Positions 1-9,992 are shown, counted from the first letter of the stretch. The stretch is DNA of 64,000 bases from Sphingobacterium bovisgrunnientis (GCF_009829085.1 NZ_WUQY01000019.1:1-64000); one strand, 5' to 3'. Made by a program: numbers and translations. Notes: generated by a model from the letters alone, not told the origin.

Positions 1-83
1 TCCTGAAAATGAAAAATGAAAAAAATACGCCTTGAGATCAAGTCAAGAAAGAAAAAAAAGAACCTGAGTAGTTACAACAAAAC

Positions 84-1049
84 ATGAGATCTGTAATTTT
101 TATAATCATCACATTGTGTACTGAATAATGGCTATTCACAAGAAAAGTACACATTCAAGGATACAGATGGTAAACACATCAATGCACATGGAGGTGGTAT
201 ATTATTTCACAAGGGAACGTATTATTGGTATGGTGAAATAAAAGAAGGTGAATCTTACAGTATGCCTTCAGGCTCACGTCGCGTTGATGCTGGAGGGGTA
301 TCTTGCTATTCATCCAAAGATTTAAAAAATTGGAAAAATGAAGGTGTCGTATTGGCTGCAAACACAACTGACCCTAACCACGATTTACACATATCTAAAG
401 TTATTGAAAGGCCAAAAGTAGTCTACAATAAGAAAACTAAGAAATATGTGATGTGGATGCATGTCGACTCTGAAGACTACAGTTATGCTCGTTCTGGTGT
501 TGCCGTTAGTGATAAAGCAACAGGACCATTTACGTATATCGAAAGCGTGCGACCGAATGGCTATATTGCACGAGATATGACGTTATTTGTAGATGATGAT
601 GGTAAAGCGTATCATTTTTTCTCCTCAGAAGACAACAAAACAATGCATATTGCTTTATTATCCGACGATTACCTTAAACACACAACTACTTATAAAAGAA
701 TTTTTATCGAGAAAAGTCGTGAAGCCCCTGCTGTATTTAAATACAAGAAAAGGTATTATATCGTGACATCTGGCCTTACAGGCTGGCACCAAAATGAAGC
801 TAATTATGGCAGTGCGGATGAAATATTAGGCGACTGACAAACTATGGTAATCCATGTAAAGGCAAAGACGCTCATATCCCCTACTATGGTCAAGGTACTT
901 TTGTAATTCCTGTGAATGCTAAAAAAAATAAATTCATTTTCATGGCAGACAAATGGAATGAACGTGACTTAAAATCCTCGACTTACCTTTGGAAAACATT
1001 ATATGTCAATAACAAGAATGAAGTTGTTATAGGTGAGAATGAAGAATAA
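84..1049 (+). pseudogene. Glycoside hydrolase family 43-like protein, broken by two frameshifts
   Basis: The reading frame encodes a secreted GH43-like beta-propeller glycosidase but is not continuous. An ATG at 84 opens a hydrophobic signal-peptide-like stretch (MRSVIFIIITLCTE) that stops at 126-128. The mature protein resumes in another frame from about 124 (NNGYSQEKYTF). The main body runs to a TGA at 835-837 just after ILGD. A third frame continues with TNYGNPCKG to a TAA at 1047-1049. Each break is repaired by restoring one base: near 118-122, and TGACA to TGGACA at 835, which would read ILGDWTNYGNPCKG as in intact relatives. GH43 hallmarks seen are HGGGI and YYWYGE near the N-terminus, SKDLKNW and RDMTLFVDDDGKAY. 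Either this is a decayed gene or there are two assembly errors. Substrate cannot be told; arabinan/xylan- or galactan-type activity is typical of the family. Confidence 0.75.
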
Positions 1050-1075
1050 TTTGACTGTTTAATTATATGTAAATC

Positions 1076-1110
1076 GCAGAGCTAGACGTTACGTTTACGC
1101 TCTGCTTTTC
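1076..1110 (+). terminator. Rho-independent terminator after the GH43 pseudogene
   Basis: GCAGAGC (1076-1082) pairs with GCTCTGC (1099-1105) and is followed by a T-rich run. It is the only structured element in the 156-bp gap before the desaturase gene. Confidence 0.6.
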
Positions 1111-1238
1111 TTTATAATCAGCTACAGTAAAACACTAAATTTTTGTTAAATAAATTTAAATATGATTTCTATTTTGTATATTTAAATAATTAACATGCGG
1201 AAGTTATGCTCCGTTATTCCACACAGTCAAAAATTAGA

Positions 1239-2306
1239 ATGACTCAAACAATTAAATTCAACCAGAAAAATTCATTATTCTCCAAAAGTCTTAAACAGAA
1301 AACGAATAATTATTTCAGTAGTAACTTTACTAAAAAAACAGGCAACAGAAGAATTTTCATTAAAGCATCTGTCCTCTTAATTTCATTTGCTGTATTATAT
1401 AGCATTTTAGTCTTTTTCCAACCGCACTGGTTAATCAGCATTCTACTCTGTATGATCTTCGGTGTCAACCTAGCCGCTATTGGATTTAATATCATGCATG
1501 ATGCGGGACACAATTCATTCTCAGAAAATAAAAGACTGAATACAGTCTTATCTTATAGCCTAAATTTGCTGGGTGGTAATATATATTTTTGGAAATTAAA
1601 ACATAATATTGCGCACCATACTTATACTAACATTGATGGCGAAGATCATGATATTGAAGTTAAATTCATGCGTATACACCACGACCAAAAGTTAAAGAAA
1701 CATCATAAATACCAACATTTATATTTTCTAGGATTGTACAGTATTTCGTATTTGGCTTGGATATTCTATCAGGACTATGAGAAATATTTTAGACAGCGTA
1801 TGTCTCCAAATGCGGATAAATTTAATTTCCCATTGAAGGAAAAAATTATTTTTTGGTCTTCGAAAGTATTTCATTTTATCTTATTCCTTGTTATCCCTAT
1901 CATGGTATTGGGATGGACAAAAGCGCTATTGGGATTACTAATTTCAGCTATTGTTTGTGGATTATGTTTGGCTATTGTATTCCAGTTAGCCCATGTGGTT
2001 GATGGCACTCACTTCAAATCAAACGAGGTGGTAGAAGAAGAATGGATGATTCATCAATTGCAAACGACGGCTAATTTTTCGACGAAGAGCAAAGTTTTGA
2101 CTTGGCTTTTGGGCGGATTAAATTTCCAGGTTGAGCATCACTTATTTCCTAAGATAAGTCACGTACATTATCCCGAATTAAACAAGATCGTTCGAGAAAC
2201 TTGCCAAGAACACAACATTCCTTATATAGAATACAAAACATTTTGGCAGGCATTCATGTCGCACATACGCGTGATTAAATTCATGGCAAAACCGACAGCC
2301 GCCTAA
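1239..2306 (+). CDS. Membrane fatty acid desaturase (acyl-lipid/acyl-CoA type)
   Basis: Integral-membrane di-iron desaturase that would introduce double bonds into fatty acyl chains of membrane lipids. The three histidine boxes are all present: HDAGH, HNIAHH and QVEHH, at about residues 98-102, 133-138 and 308-312 counted from an upstream ATG at 1206. Hydrophobic segments lie between them in the usual 2+2 arrangement. I prefer the ATG at 1239 (MTQTIKFNQ) because the 11 extra residues from 1206 (MLRYSTQSKIR) look unlike a family N-terminus; 1206 remains possible. The gene is monocistronic and converges on the cytochrome c gene with a shared bidirectional terminator. Delta position of desaturation is not predictable from sequence. 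Confidence 0.88.
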   Translation: MTQTIKFNQKNSLFSKSLKQKTNNYFSSNFTKKTGNRRIFIKASVLLISFAVLYSILVFFQPHWLISILLCMIFGVNLAAIGFNIMHDAGHNSFSENKRLNTVLSYSLNLLGGNIYFWKLKHNIAHHTYTNIDGEDHDIEVKFMRIHHDQKLKKHHKYQHLYFLGLYSISYLAWIFYQDYEKYFRQRMSPNADKFNFPLKEKIIFWSSKVFHFILFLVIPIMVLGWTKALLGLLISAIVCGLCLAIVFQLAHVVDGTHFKSNEVVEEEWMIHQLQTTANFSTKSKVLTWLLGGLNFQVEHHLFPKISHVHYPELNKIVRETCQEHNIPYIEYKTFWQAFMSHIRVIKFMAKPTAA

Positions 2307-2312
2307 AAACTC

Positions 2313-2350
2313 AAAGGTATTAAAGAAATCAAGCTTTAATACCTTTTTTT
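2313..2350. terminator. Bidirectional terminator between desaturase and cytochrome c genes
   Basis: A perfect 13-bp stem, AAAGGTATTAAAG (2313-2325) with CTTTAATACCTTT (2334-2346), ends in a T run on the plus strand and has an A run on the other side, so it can serve both convergent genes. Confidence 0.8.
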
Positions 2351-2356
2351 ATCCTA

Positions 2357-3334
2357 TCACTTTTTATGCGGTTCAAACTTGACTACTAGGTTATCTTTTG
2401 GCTCTAAACTATCTAAATAGTCGTATATAGCTTCCAAATCCGACACTTTCATACCACCATACATCGTCCAAGGCATAGGTGTATTCCAGTCTGTCGCTTT
2501 TAATTTTTCAGCTGCATATGTGCTGTCAACATAATGTTTAAAGCGATTTACAAAAGTTTCCTTTGTCCAAGACCCAATTCCATTTGTCTTGTGCATGGTA
2601 ATATTTGGTCCACGGACTATACCTGCAGGTTGCTGAAATTCCATACCTCCACCGTATTCTGTACCCTTTACCAACGCACCTTTATCAGTTTGGCTATGAC
2701 AATCCACACATCCGGCTGCATTAATTACATAAGCTCCATATGCTACACTATCTGAAGGACTAGGGATTTCTGTTAATGAAGCAATTTTAGGAGAAAGATT
2801 GACCAAGATATTCACTGGAAAGTCTAATTCTCGCTCTGGAACTTCTGATTCTATATGTTCGAGAGTACGCAAATACGCAATTATGCTATAAATGTCTTCT
2901 GTGTCCATAGTGCCATAATTGTGATAAGGCATCACCGAGAACATAGCCTTGCCGTCTTTATTGACACCAGAAGTAATTGCTCTAAAAATTTCTCCATCAG
3001 TCCATTCGTTTAAATTGTGTGGCGTGATATTGGGTGAGTAAATTGTCCCTGGAAAACCCATATCAGTACTAAAGCGCTCACCACCTGCCCCTAAATCACC
3101 TGCTAAGGGCGCAGAAAATCTTGTCCAATCTCGAGTGCTGTGACAATCCATGCATACAGTGACGTGGTTTGCCAAATATTTACCGCGTTGGATTAGTTCC
3201 GCTGTTGAATCAACCGTTAATGTAGGTGCAGGTCCGACATTCGGTAAAAAATAAATGAGATACGTACTCGCAAGGATGAGAATAAGGAGTACAAAGCCGA
3301 TTACGGCTAATAGTACTTTTAAAATTTTGTTCAT
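2357..3334 (-). CDS. Membrane-anchored diheme cytochrome c
   Basis: An N-terminal hydrophobic segment (about residues 5-30) anchors or exports a protein with two c-type heme sites, CMDCH at 61-65 and CVDCH at 209-213. Each lies in its own cytochrome c domain, with methionines such as those in MPYHNY and MPWTMYGGM downstream as plausible sixth ligands. Diheme proteins of this build often transfer electrons from periplasmic dehydrogenases to oxidases. No dehydrogenase or oxidase gene is adjacent, so the partner is unknown. The gene stands alone, convergent with the desaturase gene and 0.2 kb downstream of the odhB terminator. The start at MNKILKVLLA gives a good signal-anchor. Confidence 0.85.
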   Translation of the reverse strand: MNKILKVLLAVIGFVLLILILASTYLIYFLPNVGPAPTLTVDSTAELIQRGKYLANHVTVCMDCHSTRDWTRFSAPLAGDLGAGGERFSTDMGFPGTIYSPNITPHNLNEWTDGEIFRAITSGVNKDGKAMFSVMPYHNYGTMDTEDIYSIIAYLRTLEHIESEVPERELDFPVNILVNLSPKIASLTEIPSPSDSVAYGAYVINAAGCVDCHSQTDKGALVKGTEYGGGMEFQQPAGIVRGPNITMHKTNGIGSWTKETFVNRFKHYVDSTYAAEKLKATDWNTPMPWTMYGGMKVSDLEAIYDYLDSLEPKDNLVVKFEPHKK

Positions 3335-3468
3335 AATTTAAGGTTAGATGGTCAGTCGATTAATTAAGCTAACAAAGTAAATTTACTAAAATAATTATAT
3401 TATTAATATTTTTTTTAATATATAATTAATTTAGTGAATAATTTTCATTTACTATCTCCTTAAATAAA

Positions 3469-3497
3469 GAAGCCCTATTCGATGAAAATAGGGCTTC
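3469..3497 (-). terminator. Terminator of the 2-oxoglutarate dehydrogenase operon
   Basis: An 11-bp stem, GAAGCCCTATT (3469-3479) with AATAGGGCTTC (3487-3497), lies just after the odhB stop in the minus-strand direction. The minus strand continues TTTATTTA beyond the stem. Confidence 0.75.
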
Positions 3498-3520
3498 AAA
3501 TTATATTATATAAGTATAAC

Positions 3521-4756
3521 TTATACTTCTAATAATAAACGAGCTGGGTCTTCTAATAGTTGTTTAACACGAACTAAGAAACTTACTGACTCACGACCAT
3601 CGATGATACGGTGATCATATGATAACGCGATGTACATCATTGGACGGATAACCACTTGACCGTTTTCAGCGATAGGACGTTGCACTATATTGTGCATACC
3701 CAAAATTGCTGATTGAGGAGCATTAATAATTGGAGTTGACATCATTGATCCAAATACACCACCATTAGTGATAGTAAATGTACCGCCAGTCATCTCATCA
3801 ATAGTCAATTTATTATCCCTTGCTTTAGTCGCTAGAGCGATAATTTCTTTTTCAATTCCTTGCAAAGAAAGTTTGTCCGCATTACGAATAACTGGAACTA
3901 CTAAGCCTTTTGGCGCAGAAACAGCAATAGATACATCAGCGAAATCAGAATATACGATTTCGTTTTCTTCGATACGCGCATTAACTGCAGGCCATTCTCT
4001 CAATGCTGTAGTCACAGCTTTAGTAAAGAATGACATGAAACCAAGACCTACACCGTGTTTCTCTTTGAAAATATCTTTGTATTTAGCTCTCAAGTCCATG
4101 ATAGGCTGCATGTTCACTTCATTGAATGTAGTCAACATAGCAGTTTCGTTTTTCACAGAAACTAAACGCTTAGCGATAGTTTTACGTAAAGAACTCATTT
4201 TCTCACGACGCTCATTACGCTCACCAGTTACTGCAGGTGCTGCAGCCGGAGTTACTGTAGCAGGTTTTGCTTCTGCTTTAGGAGCTGCAGGTTTAGCTTG
4301 TGCTTTCTCTGCATCTTCTTTAGTAATACGTCCGTCTTTACCTGTACCTTTTATAGTCGAAGCATCAATACCTTTTTCTCTTAAAATTTTTGCCGCAGCA
4401 GGAGAAGCTGTACCAGCCGCGTACGAGTCTGGATCTTCTGATGCTTCTTGCGCTTTAGCTGCTGGAGCAGCAGATTCTGTAGCTGCAGGAGCCTCCGCTT
4501 TTGCGTCACCAGCAGGAGCATCACCATCTTCGATGGTACATACTACAGCACCGATCTCTAACGTATCGCCTTCTTGTGCGATGATACGTAGAATACCAGC
4601 TTTCTCTGCAGGTAATTCAAATGTAGCTTTGTCTGATTCCAATTCAGCGATGTTTTCGTCCATTTCGACGTAATCGCCATCTTGTTTTAGCCATTGGGCT
4701 AATGTTACTTCGGTGATCGATTCACCAACGGTAGGGACTTTGATTTCTAAGCTCAT
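3521..4756 (-). CDS. odhB: 2-oxoglutarate dehydrogenase E2, dihydrolipoyllysine succinyltransferase
   Basis: E2 core of the 2-oxoglutarate dehydrogenase complex, which transfers the succinyl group to CoA in the TCA cycle. Counting from [10 protein letters not shown], a lipoyl domain carries the lipoylated lysine in ESDKATFEL at residue 43. An Ala/Pro/Lys-rich linker follows, then an E3-binding domain ([14 protein letters not shown]...[10 protein letters not shown]) and the catalytic domain with the DHRIIDGRE active-site motif near the C-terminus. A longer reading from 4777 adds MVLKNKH, which does not resemble the family start, so 4756 is chosen. It follows the E1 gene by about 65 bp in the same direction. 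E3 (lipoamide dehydrogenase) is not in the window. Confidence 0.96.
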   Translation of the reverse strand: MSLEIKVPTVGESITEVTLAQWLKQDGDYVEMDENIAELESDKATFELPAEKAGILRIIAQEGDTLEIGAVVCTIEDGDAPAGDAKAEAPAATESAAPAAKAQEASEDPDSYAAGTASPAAAKILREKGIDASTIKGTGKDGRITKEDAEKAQAKPAAPKAEAKPATVTPAAAPAVTGERNERREKMSSLRKTIAKRLVSVKNETAMLTTFNEVNMQPIMDLRAKYKDIFKEKHGVGLGFMSFFTKAVTTALREWPAVNARIEENEIVYSDFADVSIAVSAPKGLVVPVIRNADKLSLQGIEKEIIALATKARDNKLTIDEMTGGTFTITNGGVFGSMMSTPIINAPQSAILGMHNIVQRPIAENGQVVIRPMMYIALSYDHRIIDGRESVSFLVRVKQLLEDPARLLLEV

Positions 4757-4821
4757 GTGTTTATTCTTTAAAACCAACGTTGCAATAGTTCTCTATTACA
4801 ACGCAGGTCTTTTATTTTTGT

Positions 4822-7560
4822 TTATGCAAATGCTTTATTAATAATTGCTTCTTGTTGCGCAACATGTTGTTTCATATAACCAGTCGCAGGACTTCCACTT
4901 TCGTTTCTTGCGATAACGTCGGTGAATTCGATATCAGTTCTTCTAAATTTGCGGCAAAAATGAGGCCATGCACCCATGTTTTCATTTTCTTCCTGCACCC
5001 AAATGAACTCCGTAGCTTTGCTGTATTTTTTATGAATAGCTTGTAATTGTTCTACAGGAGAAGGATATAATTGTTCGATACGAACGATAGCAATATCAGT
5101 GCGTTTTTCAGCTTGCTGACGATCCAACAATTCGTAATAAATTTTACCTGAACAGAATAATACACGTTTCACTGAAGCCGCTTTTACTGAAACATCATCA
5201 ATTACTTCTTGGAAATTAGTTGTTGTAAAGTCAGCTAATGGTGAAACTACTTTAGGGTGACGCAATAAACTTTTTGGTGTGAAAACTACCAAAGGCTTAC
5301 GGAAGTCACGTACCAATTGACGACGCAACAAGTGGAAATAGTTAGCTGGTGTAGTACAGTTTGCAATGATTAAATTATCATTTGCACACAATTCTAAGAA
5401 TCTTTCGATACGACCCGAAGAGTGCTCTGGACCTTGACCTTCCATACCATGTGGAAGCATCATAACCAAACCATTCGAACGTTTCCATTTCGTTTCGCCA
5501 GAACTTAAATATTGGTCAACTACAATCTGTGCACCGTTATAGAAATCACCAAATTGTGCTTCCCAAACTGTCAAAGCTTGTGGATTTGCCGAAGCATATC
5601 CGTATTCAAAACCTAAAACACCATACTCTGATAGTAATGAATTGTAAATATTGAATTTATCTCCACCTTTGATTTGAGCCAAAGGTGCATATTTCTCTTC
5701 TGAATCTTCTAAAGTCAATACCGCATGACGGTGTGAAAATGTACCGCGTTGAACGTCCTGTCCAGAGATACGAACACGTTTACCTTCATTTAACAACGTC
5801 GCGTATGCCATCAACTCACCCATCGCCCAGTCGTACGAATTTTTTCCAATCATAGCTGCACGATCTTCGTACAATTTTGAAATCTTACGGAAAATCTTCT
5901 TGTCTTTTGGCAATGATGTAATTTCTTTGGCTAGCGATAAGAAAGTCTTGTCGTCTACTTTTGTGTCAACTGGAACGAAAATATCCGCTTTTTTAGCTGG
6001 ACGTAATCCTTTCCATGCACCGCCAAACATTGGAACTTCTTCCACTAAAACTTCTACAGCTTTCGCTTCTTCCAATTGTGTTTGCAAATAGTCTTTGAAT
6101 TCTTTCTCAACTTGTTTAGCATATTTAGCATCAATAGAACCTTCTGCTTCTAATTTTTTCGCATATACATCTTTTGGATTTGGATGCTTTTCAATTAGTT
6201 TGTACAATAATGGTTGAGTGAACTTTGGCTCATCCGCTTCATTGTGACCGAAACGACGGTAACACAATAAATCAATAAACACATCAGTTTTATATTTTTG
6301 ACGGTATTCTACCGCTAAATTGATTGCATATACTACCGCTTCTGCATCGTCACCATTCACATGGAATACAGGTGAAGACGTGATTTTCGCTACGTCAGTA
6401 CAGTAAGTTCCCGAACGCGCATCTTTGTAGTTCGTCGTGAAACCTACTTGGTTGTTGATTACAATGTGAACAGTACCACCAGTTTTGTAACCGTCCAATT
6501 TGGACATTTGAGTAACCTCATATACAACACCTTGACCTGCAATAGCTGCATCACCGTGAATTAAGATGGGTGCAATTTTTGACGAATCACCATCGTATTT
6601 CATGTCAATCTTAGAACGAACCATACCTTCAACGATAGGATCAACTGTCTCTAAGTGTGAAGGATTTGGTGCTAGTGACAAGTGAATTGTCTTACCACTG
6701 TCCGTTGTGATATCAGAAGAATAACCTAAGTGATATTTAACGTCACCGCCAAATTGTAATTCAGGATCTTCTTGTTTATACATTTTACCTTCGAACTCAG
6801 ATAAAATTGTTTTGTAAGGCTTACCCATGATGTTTGCTAATACATTCAAACGACCACGGTGCGCCATACCGATCATAAATTCTTGAATACCTAATTCAGC
6901 ACCTTTTTCCATTACTGAATCTAATGCAGGCACCAAGCTTTCTGCACCTTCCAAAGAGAAACGTTTTTGTCCTAAGAATTTTGTTCCTAAGAAGCTTTCA
7001 AAAACAACAGCTTTATTGATTTTTTGTAAAATACGTTTCTTTTGCTCTACAGAATATTTAGGTTGGTTACGATCCGCTTCCATGCGCTCTTGCAACCATT
7101 TAATTTTTTCTGGATTACGAATATATTTGAATTCAGCACCAATCGAACGACAGTATGTATCTTCGATTAATTGGCGAATATCTCGTAATTTTGCTGGACC
7201 AATACCGATTTCAATACCTGCATTGAAAACTGTATCCATGTCTGCTTCTGACAAACCAAAAGTTTCTAATTCTTTGCCCGGATAGTATTTACGACGCTCA
7301 CGAACAGGGTTTGTTTGGGTGAATAAGTGACCACGATCTCTGTAACCATGAATCATATTCAATACATTGATTTCTTTTAAAGCGTGCTCTGAAACATTCT
7401 CATCCTCAATAACTACGCCCTCAGAACTCTGACCAAATTCAAAGCCTTCGAAAAATTTTTGCCATCCAAAATCTATCGAATTTGGATCTTGTTTGTACGC
7501 TTGATATAAGCCATCAATATAACTTGAATCGGCATTACTCAAATATGTAAGTTTGTCCAT
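4822..7560 (-). CDS. sucA: 2-oxoglutarate dehydrogenase E1 component
   Basis: Thiamine-diphosphate-dependent decarboxylase of the 2-oxoglutarate dehydrogenase complex, about 912 residues, the usual length. Recognizable elements are the N-terminal E2-binding segment (SYIDGLYQAYKQDPNSID), the HRGRLNVL loop, GDAAIAGQGVVYE in the ThDP region, YRRFGHNE and the C-terminal transketolase-like half (SGQDVQRGTFSHRHAVL). The ATG at 7560 (MDKLTYLS) is preferred over 7590, because a -7 box for this strand occupies 7588-7595 and would overlap the upstream start. The gene leads an operon with odhB. Confidence 0.96.
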   Translation of the reverse strand: MDKLTYLSNADSSYIDGLYQAYKQDPNSIDFGWQKFFEGFEFGQSSEGVVIEDENVSEHALKEINVLNMIHGYRDRGHLFTQTNPVRERRKYYPGKELETFGLSEADMDTVFNAGIEIGIGPAKLRDIRQLIEDTYCRSIGAEFKYIRNPEKIKWLQERMEADRNQPKYSVEQKKRILQKINKAVVFESFLGTKFLGQKRFSLEGAESLVPALDSVMEKGAELGIQEFMIGMAHRGRLNVLANIMGKPYKTILSEFEGKMYKQEDPELQFGGDVKYHLGYSSDITTDSGKTIHLSLAPNPSHLETVDPIVEGMVRSKIDMKYDGDSSKIAPILIHGDAAIAGQGVVYEVTQMSKLDGYKTGGTVHIVINNQVGFTTNYKDARSGTYCTDVAKITSSPVFHVNGDDAEAVVYAINLAVEYRQKYKTDVFIDLLCYRRFGHNEADEPKFTQPLLYKLIEKHPNPKDVYAKKLEAEGSIDAKYAKQVEKEFKDYLQTQLEEAKAVEVLVEEVPMFGGAWKGLRPAKKADIFVPVDTKVDDKTFLSLAKEITSLPKDKKIFRKISKLYEDRAAMIGKNSYDWAMGELMAYATLLNEGKRVRISGQDVQRGTFSHRHAVLTLEDSEEKYAPLAQIKGGDKFNIYNSLLSEYGVLGFEYGYASANPQALTVWEAQFGDFYNGAQIVVDQYLSSGETKWKRSNGLVMMLPHGMEGQGPEHSSGRIERFLELCANDNLIIANCTTPANYFHLLRRQLVRDFRKPLVVFTPKSLLRHPKVVSPLADFTTTNFQEVIDDVSVKAASVKRVLFCSGKIYYELLDRQQAEKRTDIAIVRIEQLYPSPVEQLQAIHKKYSKATEFIWVQEENENMGAWPHFCRKFRRTDIEFTDVIARNESGSPATGYMKQHVAQQEAIINKAFA

Positions 7561-7587
7561 TATAATATTACAGTCTATATAATTCGC

Positions 7588-7595
7588 CAAATTTA
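7588..7595 (-). promoter_or_regulatory. Promoter -7 box of the sucA-odhB operon
   Basis: The minus strand reads TAAATTTG, matching the Bacteroidota -7 consensus TAnnTTTG. Transcription would start roughly 7 bp downstream, in front of the ATG at 7560. No clear -33 TTTG was found. Confidence 0.5.
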
Positions 7596-7700
7596 TGAAT
7601 TAATATGCAGTTATTTGTATTGAAATTGAAGATTTTGGAGCAGAAAAAGCAAAGTTTTAACTGTTAAAATATTTTTGACTTTTATGAATAATTTTTAGCT

Positions 7701-8885
7701 TCAAACTTCCTGTTCTTTGGTCTTTTTTATCCTTAACCAGTCCGCATATGACTTATTGTTTTTCAAACTTGTCCCCTCACCTGCAATATGCGACCAAAAA
7801 CCATAAATAGTAGCAGGCGCATAATCCACCAATTGCTTTTCGAAAAACGCTGCTCCTGTCAACCAAGGCTGCTTAAGTTCATGGATAAAATATAACGCTA
7901 GATACTCACGTTCTGCACGAGTAATCATACCTTCATTATTTAGACGATCAATCAAAGAATTAATCTCCGAGTCTTCGGTTTTCCCATCTACAAATGACTC
8001 AATCGCCTGCGCATCATCTTCACGTTGTTCAGAAGATTTGAAATAACAGTTGGTAAATTTCTTAAGCATGAAACGGTAGTAATCGCGCCAAAGTAAACCT
8101 TCGATGACCAAACTCAATTTTTTCTTATTTTGTGTATTTTGATGTGCTATAAAGAAATGAAAAGCTTGTGCAGGCGACAATACGCCATGTGCTAAATATG
8201 GTGACAAAACCGTGTACAAATCTTTATGTTTATCTGGTTCTACCAACACCGCATGCATCGCTTTTTGAGCTGCCAATTCACCATATGACGCCAAATCATC
8301 CTTCACCTGAAATGGAAATTCAGTTTTCTCCAAATGTGGTGGTATAGCTATTTGTTTTACATCAGGAAGACAAGCACGAACAAAACTTTCTTTAGCTACT
8401 TTCTTCTTAAAAGTATTGAAATCATTAGGGATGTCCTTTATTGGGAAAGGTAAGTCTTCTTTATGGTACATGGTATGACCAATAAAATGCTTTAAATTGC
8501 GCTTCACCTGCCATAGTGACTCCTCGACAAGCTCAGAAACACGTGTCTCACGACGTGCTACTTCACGGTGATGATACACTTCATCCACTTCATACTTTTG
8601 CACCAATTTAGGGATGATTTCTTCGGGATAACCTTCATAGGTCAAGAGGTCACCACCTACAGATTGTAATTTTTCTTTTAAGGCCGCGACAGAATGCACA
8701 ATATAATCGTGTCTTAAATCGCCTGTATTAGAAAACCCCTGTTTTCCTACGGCATAATATCGCGGATCGAAAATATAAACAGGAATTACAAAAGTTGATT
8801 TTTCAACGGCTGAAAATAACACCTCATTATCAGATGTCCGCAAATCGTTTCGAAACCATACCAATATAACCTTTCTGCTCATCAT
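7701..8885 (-). CDS. Divergent DASH-type cryptochrome/photolyase family protein
   Basis: The N-terminal half is a clear photolyase/cryptochrome antenna-domain fold (VILVWFRNDLRTSDNEVL, FDPRYY, LRHDYIVHSVAALKEKL). The C-terminal half keeps parts of the FAD domain, including LSPYLAHGVLSP, LLWRDYYRFMLKKF and DYAPATIYGFWSHIAGEG. However, the usual TGxPxVDAxMRxL and SNRxR segments, which help hold FAD and DNA, are replaced by DGKTEDSEINSLIDRL and MITRAERE. The protein is also short (394 residues against about 430-500 for most DASH members). It may still bind FAD and repair cyclobutane dimers in single-stranded DNA, or have diverged in function. The first two codons are ATG ATG, so the start could be 8882. 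It is divergent from the gene at 9063. Confidence 0.75.
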   Translation of the reverse strand: MMSRKVILVWFRNDLRTSDNEVLFSAVEKSTFVIPVYIFDPRYYAVGKQGFSNTGDLRHDYIVHSVAALKEKLQSVGGDLLTYEGYPEEIIPKLVQKYEVDEVYHHREVARRETRVSELVEESLWQVKRNLKHFIGHTMYHKEDLPFPIKDIPNDFNTFKKKVAKESFVRACLPDVKQIAIPPHLEKTEFPFQVKDDLASYGELAAQKAMHAVLVEPDKHKDLYTVLSPYLAHGVLSPAQAFHFFIAHQNTQNKKKLSLVIEGLLWRDYYRFMLKKFTNCYFKSSEQREDDAQAIESFVDGKTEDSEINSLIDRLNNEGMITRAEREYLALYFIHELKQPWLTGAAFFEKQLVDYAPATIYGFWSHIAGEGTSLKNNKSYADWLRIKKTKEQEV

Positions 8886-9062
8886 AAAATCGTGCGAAGT
8901 CCCTCTTAATTTAGAATGTTAATGCGTAAAGATATTGTATTTATATGTATAATCGAACTTACGTAGACCAATATTACACTATTCTAACAATAAAAAAATT
9001 AAAACAATACGTTATTTAAATCGGTTATCTAAGATAAATAAACAATTTCCTAACTTCGAAAA

Positions 9063-9923
9063 ATGAATGTTATTACCTGTGGACTTAATTCATATCTTGG
9101 CAAAGCTTCATTGCAGTATCTATATGATGTCAACTTCCAAACGCACGGAATTGTTCGCGATCAAAACTTATTAATAAGTAAACTGAAAAGACCTACGCAA
9201 ACACATCTTTATAATTTTGATATAGTACGCTACACTCCACACAGCATTAATCTTAGTCTACCTGCCTGTAAATTGGCTATTTATTTCACACAAACCCCAG
9301 AGCTTAATGACATTGTTGGAGCTAATTATGAATTGTTGTCCATTCGGAATTTCATTCAGTTTTCAAAAAGAAACAATTGTAACCGCATCATCTATGTAGG
9401 CACGATCTATGACAGAAAATTCTTATCAGAAATAGAAAAGCTCTTTATAGAATTTGAGGTGAATTTTACTATTATCCTTAAAGATGTTGCCATTGGCGAA
9501 GGAACTTCTTTTAATGATTTTATGGACAAAATGCTTAAGAATAAAGTTATCTTTCTTTACAAACCACAAAAAAACGTGAGTTTTAGTCCTATCCATTTAG
9601 AAGATTTTATGAATTGGATCAAAAGTGTAGACTGGAATTCCAATTACAGCAATGAATATGTAGAATATACAGGCGCTAACCGAATGGAGATTGAACAAGT
9701 TATGAATCTTTACCAAGAGAATATTCCTGCCAATAAGAAACATAAGATTATCCCTATCGCGAATAAAAGAATAGCTAAGATTTTCAATAAATATTTTTCG
9801 GGGGTATCGTATGATCAATATGCCGAATACATCTCTGAGATTAGTGATCGCTCGGACACTGAGAATATCAAATCTGTCAAAAGTGACATAATAGTATCAT
9901 CTTCCACTGTCAGGCGCTTTTAA
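9063..9923 (+). CDS. NAD(P)-binding Rossmann-like (atypical SDR) protein
   Basis: The fold looks like an NmrA/atypical short-chain dehydrogenase: beta strand and loop MNVITCGLNSYLGKAS at the N-terminus, a central strand-turn IIYVGTIYD, and a C-terminal substrate region. The glycine motif is degenerate (GLNSYLGK instead of GxxGxxG), and no YxxxK catalytic pair is obvious. It may therefore bind a nucleotide without classical SDR catalysis. No substrate can be assigned. A weak -7-like box TAACTTCG (9051-9058) sits only 4 bp before the ATG, which would give a nearly leaderless mRNA or means that the promoter lies further upstream. Confidence 0.5.
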   Translation: MNVITCGLNSYLGKASLQYLYDVNFQTHGIVRDQNLLISKLKRPTQTHLYNFDIVRYTPHSINLSLPACKLAIYFTQTPELNDIVGANYELLSIRNFIQFSKRNNCNRIIYVGTIYDRKFLSEIEKLFIEFEVNFTIILKDVAIGEGTSFNDFMDKMLKNKVIFLYKPQKNVSFSPIHLEDFMNWIKSVDWNSNYSNEYVEYTGANRMEIEQVMNLYQENIPANKKHKIIPIANKRIAKIFNKYFSGVSYDQYAEYISEISDRSDTENIKSVKSDIIVSSSTVRRF

Positions 9924-9960
9924 GAGAGTCCATAAGTACATATAAAGTTAAATAATCTCT

Positions 9961-9968
9961 TATTTTTG
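9961..9968 (+). promoter_or_regulatory. Promoter -7 box of the UbiD-family gene
   Basis: TATTTTTG is an exact TAnnTTTG match. It overlaps the upstream ATG at 9966, so translation should begin at 9993. Confidence 0.55.
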
Positions 9969-9992
9969 CAATTCACAAACACTTCGAAAATT

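Noticed and set aside
3768..4673. 301-codon open frame on the plus strand inside odhB
   Set aside because: It is antisense to the Ala/Pro-rich linker and catalytic domain of odhB, has no family motif and repeats the low-complexity composition of the linker.
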